Source of the DNA: Paraferrimonas haliotis
GTDB lineage: Bacteria; Pseudomonadota; Gammaproteobacteria; Enterobacterales; Shewanellaceae
DNA length: 64,000 nucleotides
Assembly (NCBI RefSeq): GCF_002282895.1
Contig: NZ_NRRB01000002.1
Location: 186,001-250,000, forward strand
Direction: 5' to 3'
Position numbers and translations under genes: made by a program. The notes under the pieces were generated by a model. The model worked only from the letters and a program-made list of their open reading frames with translations, was not told the origin of the DNA and did no database searches. Positions 1-8,325 of the stretch are shown here, piece by piece (positions within the stretch are counted from its first letter, which is position 1; every line of letters starts with the position of its first letter).

Positions 1-1515
1 GCGATGCAAGCTCTGACGCCAGAAGTTACCTATCAAGAATTCGACGGCCTTGGCGGCGCTTGGTGGAAGTTCGATGCACGCATTGACTGGTTAATGGACT
101 TTTTAAAGAACAACCGCAGCCAAAAGGTATTAGTGATAGCGTCTAAGGCGCAAACGGCGCTATCCATCGAAGAGGCTCTTCGAACACGAGAAGGCATTCA
201 AGCCACGGTGTTCCATGAAGCCATGTCTATTATCGAGCGAGATAAAGCCGGCGCTTACTTCGCTCAGGAAGAAGGCGGCGCTCAAGCCCTGATCTGTTCC
301 GAGATTGGCTCTGAAGGTCGCAACTTCCAATTCGCCTCACACATCGTCTTGTTCGACGTACCGTTAAACCCGGATTTGTTAGAGCAGCGAATTGGTCGCC
401 TAGACCGCATAGGCCAACGCAACGACGTCAACATTCATGTGCCGTTTTACCAAGATACCGCCCAACAAGCCCTCATTCGTTGGCACCATGAAGGTATTAA
501 TGCCTTTGAAGACACCTGCCCTAGTGGCCATTTGTTGTATCAAACGTTTGAGCAGAAACTGCTGGCGAGCCTATCAGATTACCAACCGCAGGCGTTTGAA
601 CAACTGCTTTACGACACCCAAACTCATCATGCCCAATTAACGGCGGCCATGGAATCCGGGCGTGACCGGTTACTGGAGTTAAACTCTCACGGTGGCGAGC
701 GAGCCAATCATATAGTCGAGCAATTAGCGAAAGTCGATGACGACTTAGACTTTGTTGGCTTTACATTACGCTTGTGGGACATCATAGGCGTAAACCAGGA
801 AGATAAGGGCGAAAACTCGATTATTCTAACGCCTACTGACACCATGCTCTATCCAACCTATCCGGGTCTGCCGGAAGACGGTATGACGGTAACCTTCGAG
901 CGCGAGACCGCTCTTGCTCGTGATGAAGTGGCGCTCATTACCCGTGAGCATCCATTGGTACATACCGGATTGGATTTGGTACTGAGTTCAGAAACCGGAG
1001 CCACCAGCGTTGCTGTAATGAAGAATAAGGCGCTACCGGCGGGAACCATTCTGGTCGAACTTATTTTTGTTGCCGATGCCTCTGCGCCGCGTTCAAGCCA
1101 GCTGTTTCGCTACCTACCGGCTACGCCAATTCGAATATTGTTAAACAAGCAAGGTGAAAACTTAGCGAGCAAAGTAAGTTTTGAGACCTTAAACGCACAA
1201 CTAACCCCGGTAAATCGTCACATTGGTGCCAAACTGGTGAGCGCTTCTCAGGTTTTGGTTCATCCACTAATTGAGCAAGGGCAGCAGCACGCCGAACAAG
1301 CAATGAGGGAAATCATCGCTGACGCTAAAGCGAGCATGCAGCAACAAATTGGCGATGAATTACAGCGGTTGACCGCGTTACAACGTTTAAACCCAAGCAT
1401 ACGTCAAAGTGAACTGGATCATTTGCAACAACAAAGCGAAGCCTTGTCTAAGCTTATGGAACAATGTCAATTGCAGTTAGACGCTATTCGTCTGGTCTTA
1501 GTTAGTCACCAATAA
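1..1515 (+). CDS. rapA: RNA polymerase-associated protein RapA, C-terminal part (5' cut by window edge)
   Basis: SWI2/SNF2-type ATPase that binds RNA polymerase and helps recycle it after transcription. The reading frame is open from base 1, so the N-terminal ATPase lobe lies outside the window; about 504 codons remain of the roughly 968 usual for the family. The fragment holds the helicase C-terminal lobe, including a motif VI-like [13 protein letters not shown] near fragment residues 127-139 and [17 protein letters not shown] just before it. The rest is the RapA-specific C-terminal region with a helical, Gln-rich end. It stops 80 bp before the next gene, with no clear terminator between them. 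Confidence 0.95.
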   Translation, partial: AMQALTPEVTYQEFDGLGGAWWKFDARIDWLMDFLKNNRSQKVLVIASKAQTALSIEEALRTREGIQATVFHEAMSIIERDKAGAYFAQEEGGAQALICSEIGSEGRNFQFASHIVLFDVPLNPDLLEQRIGRLDRIGQRNDVNIHVPFYQDTAQQALIRWHHEGINAFEDTCPSGHLLYQTFEQKLLASLSDYQPQAFEQLLYDTQTHHAQLTAAMESGRDRLLELNSHGGERANHIVEQLAKVDDDLDFVGFTLRLWDIIGVNQEDKGENSIILTPTDTMLYPTYPGLPEDGMTVTFERETALARDEVALITREHPLVHTGLDLVLSSETGATSVAVMKNKALPAGTILVELIFVADASAPRSSQLFRYLPATPIRILLNKQGENLASKVSFETLNAQLTPVNRHIGAKLVSASQVLVHPLIEQGQQHAEQAMREIIADAKASMQQQIGDELQRLTALQRLNPSIRQSELDHLQQQSEALSKLMEQCQLQLDAIRLVLVSHQ

Positions 1516-1595
1516 GATGCAACACGATGAAAGCCATGGATTTTATCAAGGCCACACTATAAGCTGATAGCAAATCACTGATTAGGATAAACATC

Positions 1596-2138
1596 ATGAA
1601 GATGAAACGATTAATGATTGGCGCTACTTTGGCTCTGACTGGTGTATTAGCCGGGTGCGCGTCAAATAACGCCGTTGTTGACTACGATATGGATTATGAC
1701 TTCAGTCAGATAAGCAGTTATCAATGGCAGCCATCAGCGACTTCTGATGACCCACTCGCGCAAGACCGCATCGAACAGGCTGTCAAAGCTGCCCTCTCAG
1801 CTAAAGGGTTATCCGCTAGTGAGCAAGCGGATGTGCGAGTAGTTACTTACGCTAAACTCGAGGAGCGTGCAAAGAAATCGGCTTTCTCGGTAGGAGTTGG
1901 CGGCGGCTCTTATGGTAGTTCTGGTGGTGTTGGTGGCAGCGTCAATGTGCCCGTTGGCGCAGGAACAGAGTGGCATCAATGGATTCGCATTGACTTTGTA
2001 CAGGTGAGCGATAACAAACTTATTTGGCGCGGCGAAGCCAGTGACGTTTGGCCCGAGGGTGCTAATGTTGTAAAAAAAGACAAGATTACTCGCGCTATCG
2101 TAGAGCAAATTATTGCCAATTACCCACCTAAAAAATAA
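1596..2138 (+). CDS. DUF4136-family outer-membrane-type lipoprotein
   Basis: Predicted lipoprotein of 180 residues. The N-terminus has Lys/Arg residues, a hydrophobic stretch and a lipobox LAGC with the lipidated Cys at residue 21. The mature part resembles DUF4136: a YDFSQISSYQW start, a Gly/Ser-rich loop around residues 107-125, and a basic C-terminal helix. The family is common in proteobacterial envelopes but has no assigned function. The ATG is preceded by an AGGA ribosome site. A terminator follows at once, so it is a short unit, perhaps with readthrough from rapA. Confidence 0.8.
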   Translation: MKMKRLMIGATLALTGVLAGCASNNAVVDYDMDYDFSQISSYQWQPSATSDDPLAQDRIEQAVKAALSAKGLSASEQADVRVVTYAKLEERAKKSAFSVGVGGGSYGSSGGVGGSVNVPVGAGTEWHQWIRIDFVQVSDNKLIWRGEASDVWPEGANVVKKDKITRAIVEQIIANYPPKK

Positions 2139-2148
2139 CGTTCAAGAA

Positions 2149-2176
2149 AAAACGGCGCTTTTAAAGCGCCGTTTCT
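2149..2176. terminator. Bidirectional intrinsic terminator between the lipoprotein and yiaV-like genes
   Basis: Arms AACGGCGCTT and AAAGCGCCGTT form a GC-rich hairpin with A-rich sequence before and T-rich sequence after it. It sits between two convergent genes and can serve both. Confidence 0.85.
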
Positions 2177-2192
2177 AGTTTACATACCTTGC

Positions 2193-3335
2193 TTAGGCAA
2201 AAAGGTAATTCAGCCAAGAGCCCATACGCAGCAATACTTTGCGAATAATTGAAACGTGGGTAAAGTGGTCACTGTATATGGCAACTTCACCTTCCAAACC
2301 CAAAGGTAGTCCCAGTTTCTCATTCATATGTTCCTCATCTAACTCAAATAATACGATGGGGCGACTGTGTTGAATGAAGCGTTGAGTACCAGCAAGGCTA
2401 CCCGATGCCTGCAATTCTGCTTCGCTCATTGCAGGAATGACTTGCGTTACGCGAGCCTTGAATACACGTCCTGGCAAGGCTGGAAAAATAACCTCGGCTT
2501 CGCTGCCTTCTTTAATACGTAATAAGGAGTTTTGCCAAAAGGCTCCGGCAAATACGCGCTCATCGGTTTGCACAAACACCATAGCTGGACGGAGCGGCAT
2601 AGGCACAACCACCATGCCTGGACGCAGCAGCATTTGGGTGACAAAGCCATTACTTGGCGCCCGTACAATGGTTTGATCTAAGTCGTATTGAGCTTTGGCA
2701 AGGTCGGCCTTGGCTCGAGCAACGATTGGGTTTTCACCGTTAATCGTCCCTTCAAACGCTACCCGAGCGCGTTCTTGTTGTGCCACCGCACTGGCTAAAG
2801 ATGCGTTGGCAGCTAAGTAAACTTGGCGACGGTTATCCAGCTCAAGATCGGTAAACGGCGAATTGGCGCCACCTTTGCGATGTCCTTTTTCATAACGCTC
2901 ATAGGCGTCTTGAGTTCGATTCTTCTCGGCGGTAGCTTTAGCCACGGTTGCTTTGGCCGACTCGTAGCTGGCTTCCAGTTGCAATAATTGTAATTCAGCG
3001 TCCGCCAAGGCAGCTTCTTTTTGCGCTAACGCTGCGATAAATGGTGTCTGGTCCAATTTAAACAGCACATCACCTTTTCGCAATGGTGTGTTTGGTTTAA
3101 CCGGCACATCAACAACAACGCCACGCACAGCCGGCATTATGGGAGTTGATACAAAAAACTCTCGACCAAACTTGGTGTATGGATGGTTGTAGTTCATAAG
3201 CAGCAACAAACTACCAATTAAGATAATGCCCCCTAAAATCGCAGTGGGTACCGTCCATTTATTGAGCGGAATATTGAAGGCTTTAAAGATGGCGACACAA
3301 ATACCTGTGTAGGTTAGGATGAGAAGTAAATCCAT
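2193..3335 (-). CDS. HlyD/EmrA-type membrane fusion protein, YiaV/YibH-like
   Basis: Periplasmic adaptor-like protein of 380 residues, close in length and build to E. coli YiaV and YibH. The N-terminus carries two hydrophobic segments (about residues 3-20 and 28-47). A biotinyl-lipoyl-like half follows (PAVRGVVVDVPVKPN, near 68-82), then an Ala/Glu/Lys-rich coiled-coil hairpin at about 100-215, the second lipoyl half (APSNGFVTQMLLRPGMVVV) and a beta-barrel region. The start codon overlaps the stop of the upstream DUF3302 gene in a TAATG junction, the same pairing as E. coli yiaV/yiaW. The transported substrate is unknown and no outer-membrane partner is adjacent. Confidence 0.85.
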   Translation of the reverse strand: MDLLLILTYTGICVAIFKAFNIPLNKWTVPTAILGGIILIGSLLLLMNYNHPYTKFGREFFVSTPIMPAVRGVVVDVPVKPNTPLRKGDVLFKLDQTPFIAALAQKEAALADAELQLLQLEASYESAKATVAKATAEKNRTQDAYERYEKGHRKGGANSPFTDLELDNRRQVYLAANASLASAVAQQERARVAFEGTINGENPIVARAKADLAKAQYDLDQTIVRAPSNGFVTQMLLRPGMVVVPMPLRPAMVFVQTDERVFAGAFWQNSLLRIKEGSEAEVIFPALPGRVFKARVTQVIPAMSEAELQASGSLAGTQRFIQHSRPIVLFELDEEHMNEKLGLPLGLEGEVAIYSDHFTHVSIIRKVLLRMGSWLNYLFA

Positions 3336-3682
3336 TACTTTTTCTCCTCTTGCAGTTGCTCAACCTGTTGCTTTAATTCAGCAAGCTGTTGCTTTAACTC
3401 ATCAATGTCTGAGGCTTTTTCTTTACCGGTATGGGTTTGCATACCCCAACCCCTATCTTCCCGATATAAGGTCGCCCAGATCCATAAAAAGGGCCATATC
3501 GCGTGCAGAGTGAATAGGCTGACCCAACCGGTCACATGAATCGCATCTTGATGCGGGTGATTGCGACGCACCGCAATTTCATAAGGAATATCATGAATAG
3601 CAATCACACCATAAAACAGCGTAAGAGCCACGAAGAAAATTAAAATCAGAGCAAAATAATCCAACATTTTAGTATTCACCAC
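3335..3682 (-). CDS. DUF3302 inner-membrane protein, YiaW/YibI-like
   Basis: A 115-residue protein with two hydrophobic segments: LDYFALILIFFVALTLFYGV near the N-terminus and a second near residues 50-68. The tail is charged and coiled-coil prone, ending in repeated Glu/Gln/Lys. It precedes the HlyD-like gene and is translationally coupled to it through TAATG. The yiaW-yiaV and yibI-yibH pairs of enterobacteria have the same arrangement, so the two probably act together in the inner membrane. Function is not established. Confidence 0.8.
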   Translation of the reverse strand: MVNTKMLDYFALILIFFVALTLFYGVIAIHDIPYEIAVRRNHPHQDAIHVTGWVSLFTLHAIWPFLWIWATLYREDRGWGMQTHTGKEKASDIDELKQQLAELKQQVEQLQEEKK

Positions 3683-3820
3683 CGTATTACATCCTGTTCA
3701 CACAATACGTACATTTGCTAGTTGATACAAGAAATTAGATGATTAAAACGGCCTCAAAAGCTAAAATAATTGGCGCTTTAATTCGCCCTAAATTAGCCAC
3801 TATTAATAAAGGAATTTGCC

Positions 3821-4999
3821 ATGATCGGAACGCCATTATCCTCCAGCGCTCAAAAAGCCATGTTGCTAGGAAGCGGAGAGCTGGGCAAAGAGGTTGCCAT
3901 TGAGCTACAACGCTACGGCATTGAGGTGATTGCGGTAGACCGTTATCCCAATGCGCCAGCGATGCAAGTCGCCCATCGCAGCCATTGCATCGACATGCTG
4001 AATGGAGACGCTCTTGAGGCGATTATCAAGCAAGAACAACCCGATTACGTGATTCCCGAAATCGAAGCCATTGCAACCGACAAACTGGTCGAAATGGAAG
4101 CCTCTGGATTAAAGGTAGTCCCGACGGCAAAAGCAACTCAATTAACCATGAACCGAGAAGGCATTCGTCGCCTTGCCGGTGAGACGCTCAAGTTACCGAC
4201 ATCGCCGTATGCCTTTGTAGACACCTTAGAAGATTTAAAAAAGGCCATTGAAACCATTGGCTTTCCTTGCGTGATTAAACCGGTAATGAGCTCATCGGGT
4301 AAAGGTCAATCTGTGCTGAAAACGCCCGACGATATCGACTCAGCCTGGCAATATGCTCAAGAAGGTGGACGCGCTGGAGGTGGTCGAGTCATCATTGAAG
4401 GGTTTGTTGACTTCGATTACGAGATTACCCTGCTGACCGTAAGTGCGGTTGACGGAATTCATTTTTGCGCGCCCATAGGTCATCGCCAGCAAGACGGTGA
4501 CTATCGAGAGTCGTGGCAGCCACAAGCTATGTCAGAGGCTGCGCGAGCGGCCAGTGAACAGGTCGCCAAAACGGTAGTGGAAGCATTAGGTGGCTATGGG
4601 CTGTTTGGAGTAGAACTCTTCATCAAGGGCGACGAAGTCTTTTTCTCAGAAGTCTCGCCTCGTCCACACGATACCGGCATGGTCACCCTTATCAGCCAAG
4701 ATCTGTCTGAATTTGCCTTGCACGTGCGAGCCATTTTAGGCTTGCCAATCGGTGCGATTCACCAGCACAGTCCTGCAGCTTCGGCGGTTATTTTGGCGCA
4801 AGGGCACTCCCAAGACATAGTGTTCGATAACCTGGCCAATGCGTTAACCAAACCGAATACCCAATTGCGTTTATTTGGTAAGCCAGAGATCAATGGCCAG
4901 CGTCGTTTAGGGGTGGGCTTAGCTCGAGCCGACAGTACAGAGCAAGCCATCGAAAATGCCTTGTTTTGCGCTAACAATGTCAAAGTGATTTTTAAATAG
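3821..4999 (+). CDS. purT: Formate-dependent phosphoribosylglycinamide formyltransferase 2
   Basis: ATP-grasp enzyme of purine synthesis that makes formyl-GAR from GAR, formate and ATP without folate. Its 392 residues match the E. coli length. The N-terminal Rossmann-like segment [18 protein letters not shown] is followed by the ATP-grasp core ([17 protein letters not shown] near 149-165) and the metal/ATP-binding segment [20 protein letters not shown]. The ATG follows an AAGGAA ribosome site. It is a single-gene unit divergent from yiaW and ended by its own terminator. Confidence 0.97.
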   Translation: MIGTPLSSSAQKAMLLGSGELGKEVAIELQRYGIEVIAVDRYPNAPAMQVAHRSHCIDMLNGDALEAIIKQEQPDYVIPEIEAIATDKLVEMEASGLKVVPTAKATQLTMNREGIRRLAGETLKLPTSPYAFVDTLEDLKKAIETIGFPCVIKPVMSSSGKGQSVLKTPDDIDSAWQYAQEGGRAGGGRVIIEGFVDFDYEITLLTVSAVDGIHFCAPIGHRQQDGDYRESWQPQAMSEAARAASEQVAKTVVEALGGYGLFGVELFIKGDEVFFSEVSPRPHDTGMVTLISQDLSEFALHVRAILGLPIGAIHQHSPAASAVILAQGHSQDIVFDNLANALTKPNTQLRLFGKPEINGQRRLGVGLARADSTEQAIENALFCANNVKVIFK

Positions 5000-5033
5000 T
5001 CATTTTCTAAATAATCACTGCTATGACCAACAA

Positions 5034-5064
5034 CAAACGCCTTCAGCAAAGAAGGCGTTTTTAT
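5034..5064. terminator. Terminator between purT and the convergent outer-membrane gene
   Basis: Arms AAACGCCTTC and GAAGGCGTTT with a six-base loop, followed by a T-rich run on the plus strand and preceded by A-rich sequence. It fits a shared terminator for convergent genes. Confidence 0.85.
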
Positions 5065-5093
5065 TAGCAGGCATTAATAAGGTGCATTATTGA

Positions 5094-5705
5094 CTAGAAT
5101 GTTACCTGGAAGCCGACGTTAGCTTGCGCTTGCAGCATGGTGCTGCCTTTTACCCGCCATAAACAGCCTTGGGCACCATCGCAAAACAGTTGTTTATCTG
5201 AGTTCAGCAAGGTAGCAAACCCTTGCACTTCGGCAAACAGCCCAAAATTATTGGTGATCTCGTATAAGCCACCACCCGATAACCCAAATGAGAACCGAGT
5301 TTCGTTGGAAACGCCGCCATTATTCTTGAATAACGTCGCGCCAACGCTGGCGCCAACGTAGGGTCTAAAGCCATCTTCAGCAAAATATAAGTTACCGCCC
5401 AAGTGATAATAATCGAGTCGAACCTTATTGCCCGAAGGCGCAATTTGGCCAGTTCTTTCTTGGAATTCGGTGCTTTGACTGCTTATCAATAAATACATGC
5501 TGCCGGGATCATTGGTCGTAAACCCGACTTTTAGGCCGTAATGCTCAGTTTCCTTAATTTTGAGCTCTTGACGAATTTCATCTTGTTCATTTTCAACATC
5601 GATATTACCGCCACTGCTGTATCCTCCAAATGGCGCAATGTACCAATCAGCTTGCGCAAACGGGGTAACTAAAGCGAGGGCAAAAACCCATGGTGTTATC
5701 TTCAT
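5094..5705 (-). CDS. Small outer-membrane beta-barrel protein, function unknown
   Basis: About 203 residues. I chose the ATG at 5705 rather than 5726 because AGGGAGA lies at the right distance before it and it gives a clean signal peptide (MKITPWVFALALVTPFAQA, cut before DWYIAPF). The mature part alternates polar and hydrophobic residues, is Gly-rich, and ends in Phe (NVGFQVTF), the terminal signal typical of barrels folded by the BAM complex. Two Cys in LFCDGAQGC could form a loop disulfide. It resembles OmpA-like or OmpW-like eight-strand barrels in size only. It lies just downstream of djlA, with a 41 bp gap. Confidence 0.65.
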   Translation of the reverse strand: MKITPWVFALALVTPFAQADWYIAPFGGYSSGGNIDVENEQDEIRQELKIKETEHYGLKVGFTTNDPGSMYLLISSQSTEFQERTGQIAPSGNKVRLDYYHLGGNLYFAEDGFRPYVGASVGATLFKNNGGVSNETRFSFGLSGGGLYEITNNFGLFAEVQGFATLLNSDKQLFCDGAQGCLWRVKGSTMLQAQANVGFQVTF

Positions 5706-5746
5706 ACAACGTCTCCCTGTAGCCATGTTTTGTTATTCGATTAATT

Positions 5747-6517
5747 CTAGTTTACTTGATTCTTCACCAACTCGTAGGCGGATTGAATCTCCTGAGCTTT
5801 TTGCTTGGCAATGTCCATCATTTCTGGAGGTAACCCTTTAGCCACTAATTTGTCAGGATGATGCTCAGACATCAAACGTCGGTATACCTTTTTCAGTTCC
5901 GACTTGGAAACGCCTTGGTTCACGCCTAGCACTCGATAAGCATCTTGCAGTTGTTGCTGCTGACTGCGATTTTGCCCTTGTTGTTGATTACGAAATTCGG
6001 CCTGCCAACGATTAATCAACTGGCTTAAGTGGCTGTTGCTAAACCCTAAGGTTCTTGCCATAAGTTCCAGAAGCTCGCGTTCCTCTGGATCCAAGCGACC
6101 ATCGGCGAGCGCCGTTTGAATTTGGATCTCTAAAAACATTTGCAACACACCGGAGCGCCCCATCGACAAACGACGCAAATCGTTTAGCACCGACAATAAA
6201 TTGAACCCCGGTGTTTTACCGTCGACAAAGGCAGCCTGCGCCATTTTTCGCTTTTCTCCGGTCAACCCCAATTGGTCCATCAGGTTACTGGCCAGTGCGA
6301 TATCGTGTTCGGTAATGCGCCCAGTGGATTTGGCAACATGGCCCATGACGGCAAAGGTCGACATAAAAAACAGTTCGCTGCGGTTGGCATTGCCAAACAG
6401 ATTGTTGGAACCGCGCTGATCCACCAAATGCCCCAACCAAAGTCCAAGCAACAGCCCAGGAAACTTACCCGCTAGAAAGCCAATAATGGCTCCAATGACC
6501 TTACCCCAGATGTTCAT
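5747..6517 (-). CDS. djlA: Co-chaperone DjlA (membrane-anchored DnaJ-like)
   Basis: DnaK co-chaperone anchored in the inner membrane, 256 residues (E. coli 271). The N-terminal membrane segment is rich in Gly in a GxxxG-like pattern (VIGAIIGFLAGKFPGLLLG). A TerB-like helical domain follows at about residues 50-165, then a short Gln-rich linker, and a C-terminal J domain ends the protein with the diagnostic HPD in SEHHPDKL. Its first codons overlap the end of murU by 17 bp, so it is probably in one unit with murU and amgK. Confidence 0.95.
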   Translation of the reverse strand: MNIWGKVIGAIIGFLAGKFPGLLLGLWLGHLVDQRGSNNLFGNANRSELFFMSTFAVMGHVAKSTGRITEHDIALASNLMDQLGLTGEKRKMAQAAFVDGKTPGFNLLSVLNDLRRLSMGRSGVLQMFLEIQIQTALADGRLDPEERELLELMARTLGFSNSHLSQLINRWQAEFRNQQQGQNRSQQQQLQDAYRVLGVNQGVSKSELKKVYRRLMSEHHPDKLVAKGLPPEMMDIAKQKAQEIQSAYELVKNQVN

Positions 6518-7175
6518 CGACTACCCTTTTTCGAACCTCTTGCAAGCGTTCTAATGTACCTACATCGCACCAATAACCTTGCAATGTTGAAGCCGCAATT
6601 CGATGTTCATTCATTGCCGTTTTCCAAATATCCGGCAAGCGAATACGCTCTACTTGCCTATCGTTAAACAGCACAGGACTGAACACCCCCATGCCACTGT
6701 ATGTTTGTTTACTCGGCCCGCTAGTGGATGCAATGCCCTTTTCGCAGGCCAAGTCTCCATTAAGATTGTGGCTTGGGTTAGCGACTAATAACAAATGAGC
6801 CAGCTGGCCATCCTCTAAAGAGGGAAGACAACCAAAATCATAGTCGCAAAACACATCGCCGTTAACCACGACAAAGGGCTCATCCCCTAGTAACGGTAAC
6901 GCATTAATGATGGCACCACCGGTCTCGAGTGCAGGCGACTCGCTGCAATAGCGTATGCTAGCACCAAACTCACGACCGTCTTTAAAGTAGTCCACTATCT
7001 GTTGTCCCAAATGAGCATGGTTAATAACCAGCTCGGTGATGCCTGCCCTTGTCAACGCTTCCACGTGATATTGCAAAAGCGGTTTACCAGCCACTAACAC
7101 CATGGGTTTTGGGGTGGTGTCCGTGAGTGGGCGCAGTCGCTCTCCCCGACCGGCGGCCAAAATCATTGCTTTCAT
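6501..7175 (-). CDS. murU: N-acetylmuramate alpha-1-phosphate uridylyltransferase MurU
   Basis: Sugar nucleotidyltransferase of the cell-wall recycling shortcut known in Pseudomonas, converting MurNAc-1-phosphate to UDP-MurNAc. The start at 7175 is supported by an ATGA overlap with the amgK stop; the longer frame to 7217 would add 14 unlikely residues. The N-terminus has the nucleotide-binding signature MILAAGRGERLRPLTDTTPK, and VVNGDVFCDYDF carries the metal-binding Asp region. About 224 residues, normal for the family. Pairing with amgK makes MurU more likely than a glucose-1-phosphate thymidylyltransferase. Confidence 0.92.
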   Translation of the reverse strand: MKAMILAAGRGERLRPLTDTTPKPMVLVAGKPLLQYHVEALTRAGITELVINHAHLGQQIVDYFKDGREFGASIRYCSESPALETGGAIINALPLLGDEPFVVVNGDVFCDYDFGCLPSLEDGQLAHLLLVANPSHNLNGDLACEKGIASTSGPSKQTYSGMGVFSPVLFNDRQVERIRLPDIWKTAMNEHRIAASTLQGYWCDVGTLERLQEVRKRVVDEHLG

Positions 7176-8176
7176 GATTGCCGCTCCCATGCGGGTACAA
7201 CTGAGCTGGTTAGCCATTCATGGAACGCCGCAAACTCAGGGTACTTAGCGCTAATGTCGACAAGGTAGGTTAAGGTCAAGGGCACGTCCTTTAGATAACC
7301 GGCTTTGTTGTCGCGAAGATTAAGGCGACAAAATATTCCCGCCGCCTTTATGTGTCGTTGTAAGCCCATCCAATCAAACCAGCGTTCGAACTCTGGCCAG
7401 CTTACGGTCACCAACCCATCGCAAACAAGCTGTTGGTACTGCTCTTGTAGCAAGGTTGTAACCAAATCATTGGGCCAGCGCACGTAGCAATCTCGCAACA
7501 AGGACACCAAGTCATAGGTAATCGGCCCGTTTACGCAGCCTTGAAAATCAATTACCGCTAACTCATCCTCGACGCACATTAAATTGCGACTGTGATAGTC
7601 ACGATGCACCCCTACCTGAGGCTGTTCCAGTGCCATTTCGGTCAGTTTAGTAAAGGTATCATGGAGCATTTGCTGTTGTGTATTATTAAGCTCAATGGCT
7701 AGGGTTTTCTCCACCAACCACTCTTTAAAAATCGACAGTTCAAAGCTTAGCATGGCGTCGTCATAGCTCGGCAGAGGTGTACCGTTAATCGCATTAACAC
7801 CACGAATAGGATGCAGCAACTTGAGCGCGGCGCGATAGCGCTCTCCGACGTTATCACCGGTTAACGACTGCGACAACAACTCATCTCCGAGATCGGACAA
7901 CCACATGAACCCTTGCTGTTCGTCAAGTTGCAGCACTTGGGGTACCTTTAGCCCCTGAGCCTGATAAGCCTGTGCAACCTCGCCAAACCAACGGCAGTCT
8001 TCGTACAGCACCGGTGCATCAACTGCTATCCAACTGCTGCCGTTCGCTTGGAAACGAAAGTAGCGTCGAAAACTGGCATCACCAGAGATCAACGTTAATA
8101 CGGGTTCAGCTTCAAAAAATGTCGCTAACCACTGAGTTAAAGCGTGAGCTCGACTATCCAACAGACATTCCTTCAT
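7172..8176 (-). CDS. amgK: N-acetylmuramate/N-acetylglucosamine anomeric kinase AmgK
   Basis: Aminoglycoside-phosphotransferase-fold kinase of 334 residues that phosphorylates MurNAc at the anomeric position, feeding MurU. The catalytic loop is VHRDYHSRNLM (Brenner-type HxDxHxxN) near residues 192-202, followed by the metal-binding VIDFQG. It is translationally coupled to murU (ATGA) and divergent from lptD, an order shared with Pseudomonas and Shewanella relatives. The pair lets cells reuse murein sugars while bypassing early UDP-MurNAc synthesis. Confidence 0.92.
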   Translation of the reverse strand: MKECLLDSRAHALTQWLATFFEAEPVLTLISGDASFRRYFRFQANGSSWIAVDAPVLYEDCRWFGEVAQAYQAQGLKVPQVLQLDEQQGFMWLSDLGDELLSQSLTGDNVGERYRAALKLLHPIRGVNAINGTPLPSYDDAMLSFELSIFKEWLVEKTLAIELNNTQQQMLHDTFTKLTEMALEQPQVGVHRDYHSRNLMCVEDELAVIDFQGCVNGPITYDLVSLLRDCYVRWPNDLVTTLLQEQYQQLVCDGLVTVSWPEFERWFDWMGLQRHIKAAGIFCRLNLRDNKAGYLKDVPLTLTYLVDISAKYPEFAAFHEWLTSSVVPAWERQS

Positions 8177-8325
8177 AGCGATATTAGAAAAATTGCTTTA
8201 TCATAACTTAGTTATCGTTACAGTCACTGATTTTCGTAGACTTTTTGACTGTTTAAGGTCTCGATAACTGTTAACTATCGTCAACAAAAAAACACCTAAA
8301 ACAAAAGGTTGATCAATAACTTACC